A stretch of DNA of 64,000 nucleotides from Paraburkholderia kirstenboschensis (GCF_904848585.1 NZ_CAJHCR010000003.1:62001-126000); one strand, 5' to 3'; positions 45,271 through 54,047 are shown, counted from the stretch's first letter. Notes: generated by a model from the letters alone, not told the origin. Program-made: numbers and translations.

Positions 45271-45494
45271 CTTGCCTCCCATGCGGACGGCTGCGCGGGC
45301 TCGGCGTCGAGTGCTTCTATGTAGCTTACGTAATCCTCTTCGTACCGCTGACGCGCCAGCTTCGACCATGTCACGAGTACTTTCAAGTGACTGGTCTCCG
45401 CCCTGCTCGCAACGGACAGCATCAACCGTACGATGGCGCGGCAAACAGACTCGTCGTCGTCCGCCACCGCAACGATTTGTTTAAGGTTGACCAT
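45267..45494 (-). CDS. Small protein with truncated receiver-domain N-terminus
   Basis: The 75-residue frame starts like a response regulator (QIVAVADDDESVCRAIVRLM, the first strand, acidic pocket and helix). It then diverges after about 28 residues into TSHLKVLVTWSKLARQRY and an acidic tail. The phosphorylatable Asp and the rest of the receiver are absent. It overlaps pqiA by four bases (ATGA), so it may survive because it couples translation to pqiA. A gene fragment fused to unrelated sequence is the simplest reading. Confidence 0.5.
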   Translation of the reverse strand: MVNLKQIVAVADDDESVCRAIVRLMLSVASRAETSHLKVLVTWSKLARQRYEEDYVSYIEALDAEPAQPSAWEAR

Positions 45495-45569
45495 AGGACA
45501 GTCCGCTCGCGAGGTCGCTGCGTAATTACGCCTTTTTAGCCGAGCGTAGCGAGAGAACCGACGTTTCGA

Positions 45570-45585
45570 TATAAGACCTTAGTCC
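45570..45585 (-). promoter_or_regulatory. DosR-box-like motif, site 6 (upstream of pqi operon)
   Basis: On the minus strand GGACTAAGGTCTTATA matches the consensus except T at position 5 and the final T. It lies 76 bp before the small gene that leads into pqiABC. The surrounding 214 bp contain no gene. Confidence 0.5.
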
Positions 45586-45708
45586 ACTAGCGACGCGAAA
45601 AATAATGACTTCGCGCTAGAGGCGGTTTGTGCGGGCGGCCCCGCGGAGTCTTTGCGAGGCGTTCCGAGGACCGTTCGCGATTCCAGGACGGCCATCGCGA
45701 AGGAAGTG

Positions 45709-46326
45709 TCATTCAGCGTCGCGCACCTGAACCTTGTCGGATAGACGAAGGAGTTCGACGATCGATCTGGCCTTCATCTTCTCCATGACTCGCGCGCGAT
45801 GGATCTTGATCGTTTTCTCAGCCGCACCCAGATCGCTCGCGACCTGCTTGTTCAGCCGTCCCGTCAGAACGAGCGCCATCACCTCCCGCTCGCGGCGCGT
45901 CAGGTGACCGACACGTTCCTCGATCTCTTCGCGCTCGCGTCGTTTATTGAACTCTTCTACTGCTACCTTGAGCGCCCTGTCGAGGACCGCAAGCAACGAG
46001 GCTTCGCATACCGGCTTGGGCAGAAAGTCGAGTGCCCCCGCCTTCATTGCATCGACGCTCGAACTGATGTCGCCGTGGCCGGTCAGAAAAATGATGGGCA
46101 TGCGCCGCTGCAACCGGCGCTGCAAGTCGAGCCCATTCATGCCGGGCATCTGCAGGTCGAGCAGGAGGCATGTGGGGAAGTCGGCAAGATCGGTTCTGTC
46201 GAGGAGTGCTTCTGGAGAGTCGAAGCACTCGACATGATGGCCGGCCGCACGCAGCAAACGCGCAAGGCCTGATCGCACCAGTCCGTCGTCGTCGAGAATA
46301 AACACGCGGGCGATAGTTTGGCTCAT
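45709..46326 (-). CDS. FixJ/NarL-type response regulator
   Basis: The 205-residue regulator has a receiver domain (VFILDDDGLVRSGLARLLRA; LLLDLQMPGMNGLDLQRRL with phospho-Asp; LTGHGDISSSVDAMKAGALD; LPKPV Lys). A LuxR-type HTH follows (LTRREREVMALVLTGRLNKQ, VASDLGAAEKTIKIHRARVM). It overlaps the upstream kinase gene by four bases (ATGA), forming a FixLJ-like pair. It is the only complete two-component DNA-binding regulator inside the block that carries the DosR-box-like sites, and DosR belongs to the same HTH class, so it is the best candidate to bind them (inference). Confidence 0.92.
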   Translation of the reverse strand: MSQTIARVFILDDDGLVRSGLARLLRAAGHHVECFDSPEALLDRTDLADFPTCLLLDLQMPGMNGLDLQRRLQRRMPIIFLTGHGDISSSVDAMKAGALDFLPKPVCEASLLAVLDRALKVAVEEFNKRREREEIEERVGHLTRREREVMALVLTGRLNKQVASDLGAAEKTIKIHRARVMEKMKARSIVELLRLSDKVQVRDAE

Positions 46327-47792
46327 GATGTGCGACGCGAGGCGTCTTCCTCCATGGCATGCCGTTGTGGCAGCGTGACGTGGAACGACGCACCTTTTCC
46401 CTGGTTATTTTCGCCCCATAGCCGCCCGCCATGCGCATTGACGATCGTACGGCTGATGGAAAGCCCAAGACCGAGCCCTTGGGGCTTCGTGGTAAAAAAT
46501 GGCATGAACAGCTTGTCTATCTTATCCAGCTTCAGTCCGTGGCCACGGTCTCTCACTGTGATCCTCACGCCTCCACCAGGCTCCGCCCGCACGGTCGTAT
46601 CGACTGTGCGATCCGTTGGCGAGCAGTCTTTGACAGCGTCAAAACCGTTCAGTATCAGGTTGAGCAGGACCTGCTCCAATTGAACCCGGTCGCCGTAGAC
46701 CATGGGCAGGTCTTTGGCGACATCGAACGTGGTCCGGACGCCGCGAACCATTGCGTCACTATGCACAAGCAACGCAATATCATCGACCACGCTGCCGATG
46801 TCCAATGGCAGAAGCTCGATATCACCTTTTCTGGCCAACGTGCGAATTTTCTGGATCACTTCGCTCGCCCGCACGTTCGCCAAGACGATGTCACTCAATG
46901 CTTCATTGAGTTCGGTTCGATTGATCGTATCGGACTCCGCGAACCGCTGGGCCGCCTGAGCATTGGTCAGGATTGCAGTGAGCGGCTGGTTGAGTTCGTG
47001 AGCGAGCGACCCCGTCAATTCTCCGAGAGACGACACGCGGGCCAGATGCGCAAGCTCCTTACGGCTATGCTCAACCTCACTGCATCCCGTTCGATCGTAT
47101 ATGGCTGTGATTCGCAATGACCGGTTACGCAGACGGTATTCGACCGTGTTAGCCTCAGCAGCAAAGCTTCCACCGCTGCGCCGCTGCGCGGCTAATAGCT
47201 GTCTGGTCGGTGCGCTAAAGCTGCGCCTGGAGCGTGCGCCACTCGGGGCCGGCAAGCTCTTATCCAGATCGCAGTCCGCAGGGAAAAGAGTATCAGCGGG
47301 TGCGCCGATGAGTTCTTCTATTGTGTAGCCAAAAATCTCGGCCAAACTGCTATTCGCAAACGTAATTCTATCTTGTTGATCCACTGCGAAAATCGCTACC
47401 GGCAATAGTTCGAGTGCTTCTCTCAAAGGCGTCTTTACGTCGAAAAACCTGTCGGGGCGGCGGTGCCGTTCAGACACCCATGAAATAAAAGCCGCGAGGC
47501 GGGGGAAAGTAATTCGCTTGCGCCCCGGCGATTGCGCGTTGGCATCCGCAGAATGCTTTGGCGCCATCGCAGCGCCAGCGCTAGAAATGGAGAACATCGG
47601 AAATCCAGCCTGCTGAACTGAGCGGCCGGAGGCGCTCGCTTCGCTATTCGAACTGACGACCGATTGCAAACACGGAGCACGTGACCATTCGCTGAAGCCG
47701 AAGCGGGAACGGCGCCATTGAGCGCGTGACCGCCGCATGGCACCCGAGACCTTTGTGACAGGGTCGCGGCTCCCCACAATTTCATGGATCAT
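46323..47792 (-). CDS. PAS-domain sensor histidine kinase (FixL-like)
   Basis: ATG at 47792 follows GGAGATATC. The 489-residue kinase has about 120 poorly structured N-terminal residues. A PAS domain follows (LLPVAIFAVDQQDRITFANS, LAEIFGYTIEELIGAPADTL), then HisKA (GSLAHELNQPLTAILTNAQA) and HATPase_c (NLILNGFDAV; DRGHGL; PQGLGLGLSIS). No membrane helices are evident, so it is soluble. The PAS domain contains no histidine, so the haem ligand of FixL is absent and any oxygen or redox sensing must use another cofactor. It is coupled to the response regulator by overlap. Confidence 0.92.
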   Translation of the reverse strand: MIHEIVGSRDPVTKVSGAMRRSRAQWRRSRFGFSEWSRAPCLQSVVSSNSEASASGRSVQQAGFPMFSISSAGAAMAPKHSADANAQSPGRKRITFPRLAAFISWVSERHRRPDRFFDVKTPLREALELLPVAIFAVDQQDRITFANSSLAEIFGYTIEELIGAPADTLFPADCDLDKSLPAPSGARSRRSFSAPTRQLLAAQRRSGGSFAAEANTVEYRLRNRSLRITAIYDRTGCSEVEHSRKELAHLARVSSLGELTGSLAHELNQPLTAILTNAQAAQRFAESDTINRTELNEALSDIVLANVRASEVIQKIRTLARKGDIELLPLDIGSVVDDIALLVHSDAMVRGVRTTFDVAKDLPMVYGDRVQLEQVLLNLILNGFDAVKDCSPTDRTVDTTVRAEPGGGVRITVRDRGHGLKLDKIDKLFMPFFTTKPQGLGLGLSISRTIVNAHGGRLWGENNQGKGASFHVTLPQRHAMEEDASRRTS

Positions 47793-48536
47793 GATATCTC
47801 CGACCCGTGCAAGCTGTTGGCGAATTTGATACGTCCCGCCACAGCCTGGTCTCCCGGCGTGAGCACATCGTTCGGTAACCGAATTATGTCTGCCACACAG
47901 TGCATGTTATAAGTACGAACGCCGAACATCAAGCGGTAAAACCGCCCTTTTTCCATTGAACGAAACAAGTCTTAGTTAGCGGCGTACATGCATTGCCAGG
48001 CGTTCTCAGACAAGAAAAATCGCAATGCCAAAATTGCAATGAAAATGCAGACCCGCACTGGCCTCTTCCCATAAGCCGCATTGTCTGGAATCACATAACG
48101 ACGCGATATCGATTGCGCAGTGAGGGAATACCCTTTGTGGCGGGAAAACGCGATGAAATCAGAGAGCGATGGCGTGTTTTCTAACGCGATATTTGGCTCT
48201 CGCGCCCAGGTTCTCATTGTCGATGTTGGACAATTGAGCAACACCGCAAAGCGCAAACGTTTTTTGCAGGAAGGAGAGCCTGGCGAGGGCCTGGCCAGTG
48301 CCAATGCCGGATACGACGCCCGCAGCCACAGCGCCCCGGCGGCGGAGGCTACGAGCGTCGTGCCTCCTCGCCCCAAATGTGCAAGGGCACTGCGATAAAG
48401 CGCGGCACTCCAGTTGAGTGGAGCGCACGCGTGCCGGCCACGCCGCACTAGCGCATGGTGGCCTGTCAACAGTTACATAGTCGGGAAACCATAGTCACTC
48501 CTCGTATGGCGAAGCGTTTCGGCACCCTTGGGGCGT
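47793..48536. other. Intergenic region, no supported gene
   Basis: About 740 bp separating the kinase start from the ABC-binding-protein remnant. It contains the kinase promoter. It includes an AT-rich patch near 47995-48060 with repeated GCAATG/TTGCAAT words but no convincing operator. The frames within have no recognisable product and no ribosome-binding sites. Confidence 0.45.
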
Positions 48537-49023
48537 TCACTCAGGCAACGCCACGACACTGAAAAACCTTTGCGCATCCTGATCGGGCTGGCCGAACCAC
48601 GTCGCATAAAGGCCGCGAAACTCAGTAGAAGCAAACAATCGGCTCAAGGTTCGATCAACTACCAGACGCAAATCGTCTTCGCCTTGTGCAAAGCCGATTG
48701 CCACAGGCGCGTAGGTGAAGCGCCGGTCGAGCACGGTCACCTGGTCGCCGAAAGGCGCGCGGGTCGCGGCGGCAAGCAGGATCGAACGTTCCGCGAACAT
48801 CACGTTGGCCTTGCGGTCGATCACATCTCCAATCCCGGCGTCGACGTTCGACACAGGTACGATCTTCGCGGGGATTTCGAGTTGCGCGCGCATGAGCGTA
48901 TCCGCCTCCCCGCACAAGAGTGTCGACCCGATGCTCCCGCACTGCGGCAAAGCGCTCCTGCGGCGTCACCGCGACCCACTGGACCGGCAAAGCCGCCAGC
49001 TTCAGTTCACTTTTTACCTGCAC
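48537..49023 (-). pseudogene. 3' remnant of amino-acid ABC transporter substrate-binding protein, frameshifted
   Basis: Two overlapping frames carry consecutive parts of a family 3 solute-binding protein. LKLAALPVQWVAVTPQERFA and AVREHRVDTL lie in one frame. After a shift near 48913-48920 the other frame continues LLCGEADTL, IPAKIVPVSNVDAGIGDVID, FGDQVTVLDRRFTYAPVAIG and FRGLYATWFG. The signal peptide and first lobe are missing; the homology stops at about 49023, where a decarboxylase remnant begins on the other strand. Confidence 0.75.
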
Positions 49024-49672
49024 GGGCGTGGATCCTCGCGGAGAATTGTTGGCACAGGGTATTCCCGCAGCGCTCGTGAGTCGCTACCTGTGGGGCCGTG
49101 GAATAGTCGTCGAGAAAACCGGCCTTTATTCTTTCCTCGTCCTTTTCTCGATCGGAATCACGAAGGGCAAGTGGGGCACGCTTCTCGCCGAGATGTTCCG
49201 CTTCAAGGAACTGTACGACACAGATGCGCCGCTCGACCGCGTGTTCCCCGACCTCGTCAAACTGCATCCGGCCGCATACGAAGGGGTCGGGATCAAGACG
49301 CTCGCCGCACGAATCCACGACTTCTATCGTGAGTTCGGCACACTGAAACTGATGGGCGACATTTATACCGACTTGCCCACTCAGGTTCAGCTTCCTTGCG
49401 ACGCGTACAACAAACTCGTGCGCAACGAGGTTCAGATGGTGCCGCTAAACGAGCTCGCAGACCGCATTGCGGCTGTGATGCTGGTGCCTTACCCGCCGGG
49501 CATTCCTGTCATCATGCCCGGCGAACAGTTCGACAAACCCTCGGTACTCGCCTATCTGCGAAATTGCTACGAACAGCAAGCCAGATTCCCCGGCTTCGAA
49601 ACGGAGATTCACGGGCTCGAAATGGTGCGTGAAGGAGACGCCATTCGCTACGACGTCTGTTGCGTTAAATAG
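49022..49672 (+). pseudogene. 3' remnant of an Orn/Lys/Arg decarboxylase gene
   Basis: From about 49022 the frame encodes ELLAQGIPAALVSRYLWGRG, IVVEKTGLYSFLVLFSIGIT, KGKWGTLLAEMFRFKELYD and LVPYPPGIPVIMPGEQF. This is the C-terminal domain of fold-III ornithine/lysine/arginine decarboxylases. About 215 of some 750 residues remain, and the PLP-binding core is gone. The 3' end and stop look intact. The break coincides with the break in the divergent binding-protein remnant, so one deletion removed both 5' halves. Confidence 0.8.
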
Positions 49673-49695
49673 CGCAGTGACAATCTGGCACGATA

Positions 49696-49711
49696 GGACC
49701 AACGTCCGATT
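49696..49711 (+). promoter_or_regulatory. DosR-box-like motif, site 7 (upstream of DUF3300 gene)
   Basis: GGACCAACGTCCGATT is a full consensus match, preceded by TA and followed by C as in site 2. It lies 53 bp before the DUF3300 start, between the decarboxylase remnant and that gene. Confidence 0.65.
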
Positions 49712-49763
49712 CTTTCCGGTCCGAAATTGGCCATCATGATTCGTAGCCAGGTAAGGAGCGGTC

Positions 49764-51143
49764 ATGTCTCTGTGGAAAGAACTTTGGGCTAAAGCAGTAC
49801 GACGGTTCGCAATGCTACTGCTGCTCCTCGGCGCGGCCGCCGTGCACGCGCAGTCTCCGGCTCCGCCTCAGCCCGCGCCGTTCAAGCCAGAGGAGATCGA
49901 GGCGCTGGTGGCCCCGGTCGCCCTTTATCCCGACTCTCTGCTGTCGCAAGTCTTGATGGCGTCCACGTATCCTTTGGAGATCGTGTACGCGGCGCGCTGG
50001 GTCAAGGCTAACCCGAAGTTGAAGGGCGAAGACGCCGTGAAGGCCGTGGAGAGCCAGACGTGGGACATTAGCGTGAAGTCGCTCGTCGCCTTCCCGCAAA
50101 TTCTCGAACCTATGAGCGACAAACTCGACTGGACACAAAAACTCGGCGATGCCTTTCTCGCGCAGGAGAAAGACGTGCTGGCCGCCGTCCAGCGCTTGCG
50201 GGCGCGAGCAGACAAGTCGGGCAACCTCAAGTCGAATGAACAGCAAAAAGTGATTGTCGAAGCGGCGCCCGAAACCGGACAGACGATCGTGAAGATCGAA
50301 CCTGCCAACCCGCAGGTTATCTATGTGCCCGCGTATAACCCGACGGTAGTCTACGGATCGTGGAGCTACCCGACCTACCCTCCGTACTATTGGCCACCCT
50401 CCCCGGCCTACTATCCGGGCGCGGCACTGGCGACGGGCTTCGCCTGGGGCGTCGGCCTCGCGGCTGCGGGCGCCATATTCGGCAACTGCAACTGGGGCGG
50501 CGGCGACGTCAACATCAATGTCGATAAAGCGAGGAACGTCGATCGCAGCTTCGATCGCACCAAGGTCGAGGGCGGACGCTGGAAACACGATTCGAGTCAT
50601 CGTCAAGGCGTTGCCTACCGCGACAACGCAAGCCGCGAGAAGTACTCGCGCAACGTGTCGGGCGCAGACGCACGTTCCGATTTTCGCGGCCGCGAAAGCG
50701 GTGCCGGTGAACGCAACGGCTCGGGCGCGAGAGGCGACGCGGGCAATCGCGGAACAGCCGGCGACAGGGGCGGCGCAGGTGCGGGCGGAGGCAATCGCGC
50801 GACGACCGCCGATCGCTCCGGTTCGGCTAATCGCGCCGCTGCGGCCGACCGGCCCAACGCTACCGATCGTCCGAGTGCAGGCGACAGGTCCGCTGGCGGC
50901 GATCGCATGGCGGCGACGGACAGATCGTCCGCGGCTAACCGCGCAGGCACTTCTGACCGCGGCGGCGGCGGCGGCTACGGTGGCGGGCGAGACAACGCCT
51001 TCCAGGGAGTGGATCGCGGCAACTCCGCACAGCGCAGCTACGATCGCGGACGAGCGAGCGCGCAGGCATCCAGTTTCAATCGCGGCGGCGCAGGCGGCGG
51101 CATGTCGCGAGGGGGCGGAGGCGGCGGACGTGGAAGACGCTAG
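49764..51143 (+). CDS. DUF3300 exported protein with long Gly/Arg/Asp-rich tail
   Basis: ATG at 49764 follows AAGGAGCGGTC. The 459-residue protein has a signal peptide (FAMLLLLLGAAAVHAQ). The DUF3300 domain follows (EEIEALVAPVALYPDSLLSQ, VLMASTYPLEIVYAARWV, VIYVPAYNPTVVYGSWSYPT). From about residue 260 the sequence is low complexity, rich in DR, GG and NR repeats. The domain is of unknown function; DUF3300 and DUF2950 genes are regularly adjacent, as here. A DosR-box-like site lies 53 bp upstream. Confidence 0.9.
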   Translation: MSLWKELWAKAVRRFAMLLLLLGAAAVHAQSPAPPQPAPFKPEEIEALVAPVALYPDSLLSQVLMASTYPLEIVYAARWVKANPKLKGEDAVKAVESQTWDISVKSLVAFPQILEPMSDKLDWTQKLGDAFLAQEKDVLAAVQRLRARADKSGNLKSNEQQKVIVEAAPETGQTIVKIEPANPQVIYVPAYNPTVVYGSWSYPTYPPYYWPPSPAYYPGAALATGFAWGVGLAAAGAIFGNCNWGGGDVNINVDKARNVDRSFDRTKVEGGRWKHDSSHRQGVAYRDNASREKYSRNVSGADARSDFRGRESGAGERNGSGARGDAGNRGTAGDRGGAGAGGGNRATTADRSGSANRAAAADRPNATDRPSAGDRSAGGDRMAATDRSSAANRAGTSDRGGGGGYGGGRDNAFQGVDRGNSAQRSYDRGRASAQASSFNRGGAGGGMSRGGGGGGRGRR

Positions 51144-51238
51144 GCGAGCGGCATGCGAGCCACAAGCGAGCTACAAGCCGCGGACAATGAACAATGAACA
51201 GCGACCGATGTCAGGTCGAGCCTTAGGGAGCCGAGATC

Positions 51239-52156
51239 ATGAAGTCACCGTTGCGATCCTGGCGGGCGTGGCTCGCCAACGGGTGCTGCATGACGGCGGC
51301 GGTCTGCGCGCTGTTCTTCGGGATCGCGCCCGACGTGCACGCGCAGAAAAGCTTTCCGTCGCCCGAAGCGGCAATGGATGCATTCGGCAACGCAGTCCTC
51401 AATGACCAGGAGGCGGCACTGCAGACCATCTTCGGCCATGAGTTCCGCAATCTCATTCCTCCCGTGGGCGCCGAGGTCCGAAGTCGCTTCCGCGATGCCT
51501 GGGATACCTCACATACCATTGAGCAGGTCGACTCGCGACACGCCCGTATTGCAGTGGGCAACGACGGCTGGACATTTCCCGTACCTCTGGTCAAGTCCGC
51601 ACAGGGATGGCAGTTCGATATCCGCGACGGCATCGAGGAAATGCGTTTGCGCCGTATCGGACGCAACGAACTGGCGGTAATGCAAACTATGCTGGCGATC
51701 TATGACGCGCAACGCGAATATGCGTTGACCGATCATGACGGCGACGGGCTTCTCGCGTATGCATCGAAACTGACTAGTTCGCCGGGTAAGCAGGATGGCC
51801 TGTACTGGCCCACTGGCCCAGACGAACCGCCCAGCCCGCTTGGCCCTGCGTTCCTGAAAGCGGGCGCCCGTCATAGCGCGGACGGCGGCTATTACGGCTA
51901 CCACTACAAACTGCTCAAATCACAGGGGCCGCATGCTCCCGGTGGCGCCTACGACTACGTTGCGCGCGGCAAGCTGTTCGGCGGATTTGCGGTTATCGCC
52001 TGGCCCGTGCGGTACGGAGACACCGGTATCAAGAGCTTCATGGTGAGCCAGGCTGGCGAGGTATATGAGCGCGACCTGGGCGCCGACACCGCGCAGAAAG
52101 CGGAGGCGATGAAGTCATTCGATCCTGGCCCCGGCTGGGAGAAAGTGTCTCCTTGA
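51239..52156 (+). CDS. DUF2950 exported protein
   Basis: This 305-residue protein has a signal peptide (NGCCMTAAVCALFFGIAPDV, cleavage after HAQ). The DUF2950 body follows (FPSPEAAMDAFGNAVLNDQE, GDGLLAYASKLTSSPGKQDG, YYGYHYKLLKSQGPHAPGGA, GFAVIAWPVRYGDTGIKSFM). Function unknown; it is probably periplasmic. It lies 95 bp after the DUF3300 gene on the same strand, and the two families co-occur in many genomes, suggesting they work together. Confidence 0.9.
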   Translation: MKSPLRSWRAWLANGCCMTAAVCALFFGIAPDVHAQKSFPSPEAAMDAFGNAVLNDQEAALQTIFGHEFRNLIPPVGAEVRSRFRDAWDTSHTIEQVDSRHARIAVGNDGWTFPVPLVKSAQGWQFDIRDGIEEMRLRRIGRNELAVMQTMLAIYDAQREYALTDHDGDGLLAYASKLTSSPGKQDGLYWPTGPDEPPSPLGPAFLKAGARHSADGGYYGYHYKLLKSQGPHAPGGAYDYVARGKLFGGFAVIAWPVRYGDTGIKSFMVSQAGEVYERDLGADTAQKAEAMKSFDPGPGWEKVSP

Positions 52157-52507
52157 CTGGGCGACACATCTGGCCGAGGCAGCAAATGGCTCACACTCGC
52201 GCCAAGTCGGCAACGGCCAAAGTTTAATTCGGATTGCAGATAGAGATATAGAGTCGACGCCTCTGATTGCCCTTCGTGCATGGCAGCGGGTTCTCCCAAA
52301 GTCCGAACACATCTGCCATGTGCGACAAAATTGTCCGCTCACCATATGTTGCGTGCGCTGCTTATCGCGCACCGTCGCTCCCGTTCGGCTTTGCATCGCA
52401 GCATGACCTGCATGTCGCGTCGAGCCGCATTGATGGCAACGGCAACCGGGCCCAGCCGGGCAAAGTGCTAGGATGCATCATCGGGCTCAACAGACGACGG
52501 CACACAT
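52157..52507. other. Intergenic region upstream of HWE/HisKA_2 kinase
   Basis: 351 bp without a gene. CCCAAAGTCCGAA near 52296-52308 resembles the right part of the shared GGACCAANGTCC motif, but the left half is not conserved, so I do not count it as a site. The kinase has no strong ribosome-binding site. Confidence 0.4.
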
Positions 52508-53710
52508 ATGGCGCATTACGCACGCAAAGCAACGCTGGCGGCATCTATCGACGAGCTTCGCCCCGCACCCGGCGAGACAGCCGCGCTCACCGACGTTTTG
52601 CGCCACTGGCGAGCCTTCGCGCGAATGACAGAGGCATTGCAAGACGATGTCCCTCTCGCAACCATCCTGGACGAGGCGGCCAAATGCGCTGCCCTTGGCT
52701 GCAATGCGCCAATGTCAAAGGTGCTCGAAGTCGAAGGAGACGGCGACGCGCTGGTCGTCAAGGGGCAATATGGCATGGGCGCGGAAGTGATAGGCCGCTC
52801 TGCGGGGGCCGTTCAAGCGTGGAATCCGGCCGGTGAGGCGTTAGCCAATGCGAAGCCGGTGGTCGAGCCAGACGTTCGCCAACGGCCTCAGGATAAGGTC
52901 CCAGCAATTCTTGTCGAGCACCACGTCGTCACGTCCGTCAATCTCCCTCTCATCAATCGCAGCGGCGCCTACGGCATCCTCGAGGTCGACTTCCGCGAGC
53001 CCACGCACTTCGGGGCATTGGAGATGTCGTTTCTTGCCTCGGTGGCGAGCGCACTTTCGGAGAGTATCGAGAAGTACCGCGCGCGCTCCATGCTCACCGC
53101 CGATCGCGATGCCAAGGTCGACCTGTTAAGAGAGCAGCAGCACCGCATACGTAACAACTTTCAGCTCATCGTTGCAATGCTTCAACGCAATGGTGCGCTA
53201 GCCAAAGATCCGCATGTGCGCGATAGCTTCAGGCAAGTCGAGCGCCGCGTCTTCGCCATGGCTTCACTCTACAACCATCTGCTGGGGCTGGGCGATCATG
53301 GCGAACTAGTCGACCTTGGGCGATACCTCGGGTCGATGGCCGACAGTTTCCACGACTTTTACGCCTTGCGCGAAAGCGGTATCACACTTGAGATCAATCT
53401 CGTATCGGGCGTCTTCGTGACTCTGGACACATGCACCGCAATCGGAACGGTGGTGAACGAACTAGTTGCGAACGCCGTAGAACACGCCTTCGCCGGGACT
53501 TCAGGCCAGTTGAAAATAAGTTTGACGCGAAACCCGTCCGGTGGATACACAATCTGCGTAGCCGATAATGGGCGCGGCTTGCTTCCAGGCGCTCTTGAAC
53601 ACATTGGCCTGCGTACGAGTCGACGGATACTCTCGAGCATCGGCGGGCAACTTCACCACCGCTCGCAAGCTGCTCCGGGAACCGTATGGGAATTAGTGCT
53701 CCCGGACTAG
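52508..53710 (+). CDS. GAF-domain sensor histidine kinase (HisKA_2 type)
   Basis: The 400-residue soluble kinase has a GAF domain (roughly residues 45-190: APMSKVLEVEGDGDALVVKG, VVTSVNLPLINRSGAYGILE). HisKA_2 follows (LREQQHRIRNNFQLIVAMLQ, with the phospho-His), then HATPase_c (VVNELVANAVEHAF; VADNGRGL). HisKA_2/HWE kinases are common in stress and light or redox signalling. A single-domain receiver lies 0.35 kb downstream on the opposite strand and may be its partner (inference). Confidence 0.9.
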   Translation: MAHYARKATLAASIDELRPAPGETAALTDVLRHWRAFARMTEALQDDVPLATILDEAAKCAALGCNAPMSKVLEVEGDGDALVVKGQYGMGAEVIGRSAGAVQAWNPAGEALANAKPVVEPDVRQRPQDKVPAILVEHHVVTSVNLPLINRSGAYGILEVDFREPTHFGALEMSFLASVASALSESIEKYRARSMLTADRDAKVDLLREQQHRIRNNFQLIVAMLQRNGALAKDPHVRDSFRQVERRVFAMASLYNHLLGLGDHGELVDLGRYLGSMADSFHDFYALRESGITLEINLVSGVFVTLDTCTAIGTVVNELVANAVEHAFAGTSGQLKISLTRNPSGGYTICVADNGRGLLPGALEHIGLRTSRRILSSIGGQLHHRSQAAPGTVWELVLPD

Positions 53711-53816
53711 CTGCGAACGGCAGGCGCATTGGTCAGTATGCCGGTCAGTGCCCGGCTTCTTCGCCTTGCGCGACGCCAGGCGCTCTCAACACACGAATGG
53801 CAAAAAGAAAGCCCGG

Positions 53817-54047
53817 TCAGGACTTCCCGCGACCGGTCTTGTCCTGAAGTTCGTCGATCCGTCGAGACGCTTCTGCCTTGGTCAGCGAGCCGTCGAACGT
53901 CTCTTTTGCTTCTTCGCACAGCGTCTTGAGGTACGAGGCTTGAGCGCCCGTCATCGGTTCTTCGCCCGTCACCCAGTCATCCGGATCTTTCTCGGCATTC
54001 GACGTGGGATGCACCTTCGGGTTGTCGTCGCCAGAGCCGGCGTTCAA
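53817..54047 (-). CDS. DUF3072 small protein
   Basis: This 76-residue acidic protein carries DPDDWVTGEEPMTGAQASYL and KTLCEEAKETFDGSLTKAEA, the DUF3072 signature, which is related to small helical cytoplasmic proteins. It overlaps the receiver gene by four bases (ATGA), so both are made from one transcript. Role unknown. Confidence 0.85.
   Translation of the reverse strand: MNAGSGDDNPKVHPTSNAEKDPDDWVTGEEPMTGAQASYLKTLCEEAKETFDGSLTKAEASRRIDELQDKTGRGKS

Noticed and set aside
45666..45682. Possible extra motif copy GGACCGTTCGCGATTCC near the response regulator end
   Set aside because: The central AANGTCC is not conserved; similarity limited to the ends.
47972..48469. 165-codon minus-strand frame
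   Set aside because: Composition unlike real proteins of the window, no ribosome-binding site, no domain recognised.
52293..52308. An eighth DosR-box-like site before the HisKA_2 kinase
   Set aside because: CCAAAGTCCGA fits the right part only; GGA of the left half is missing.
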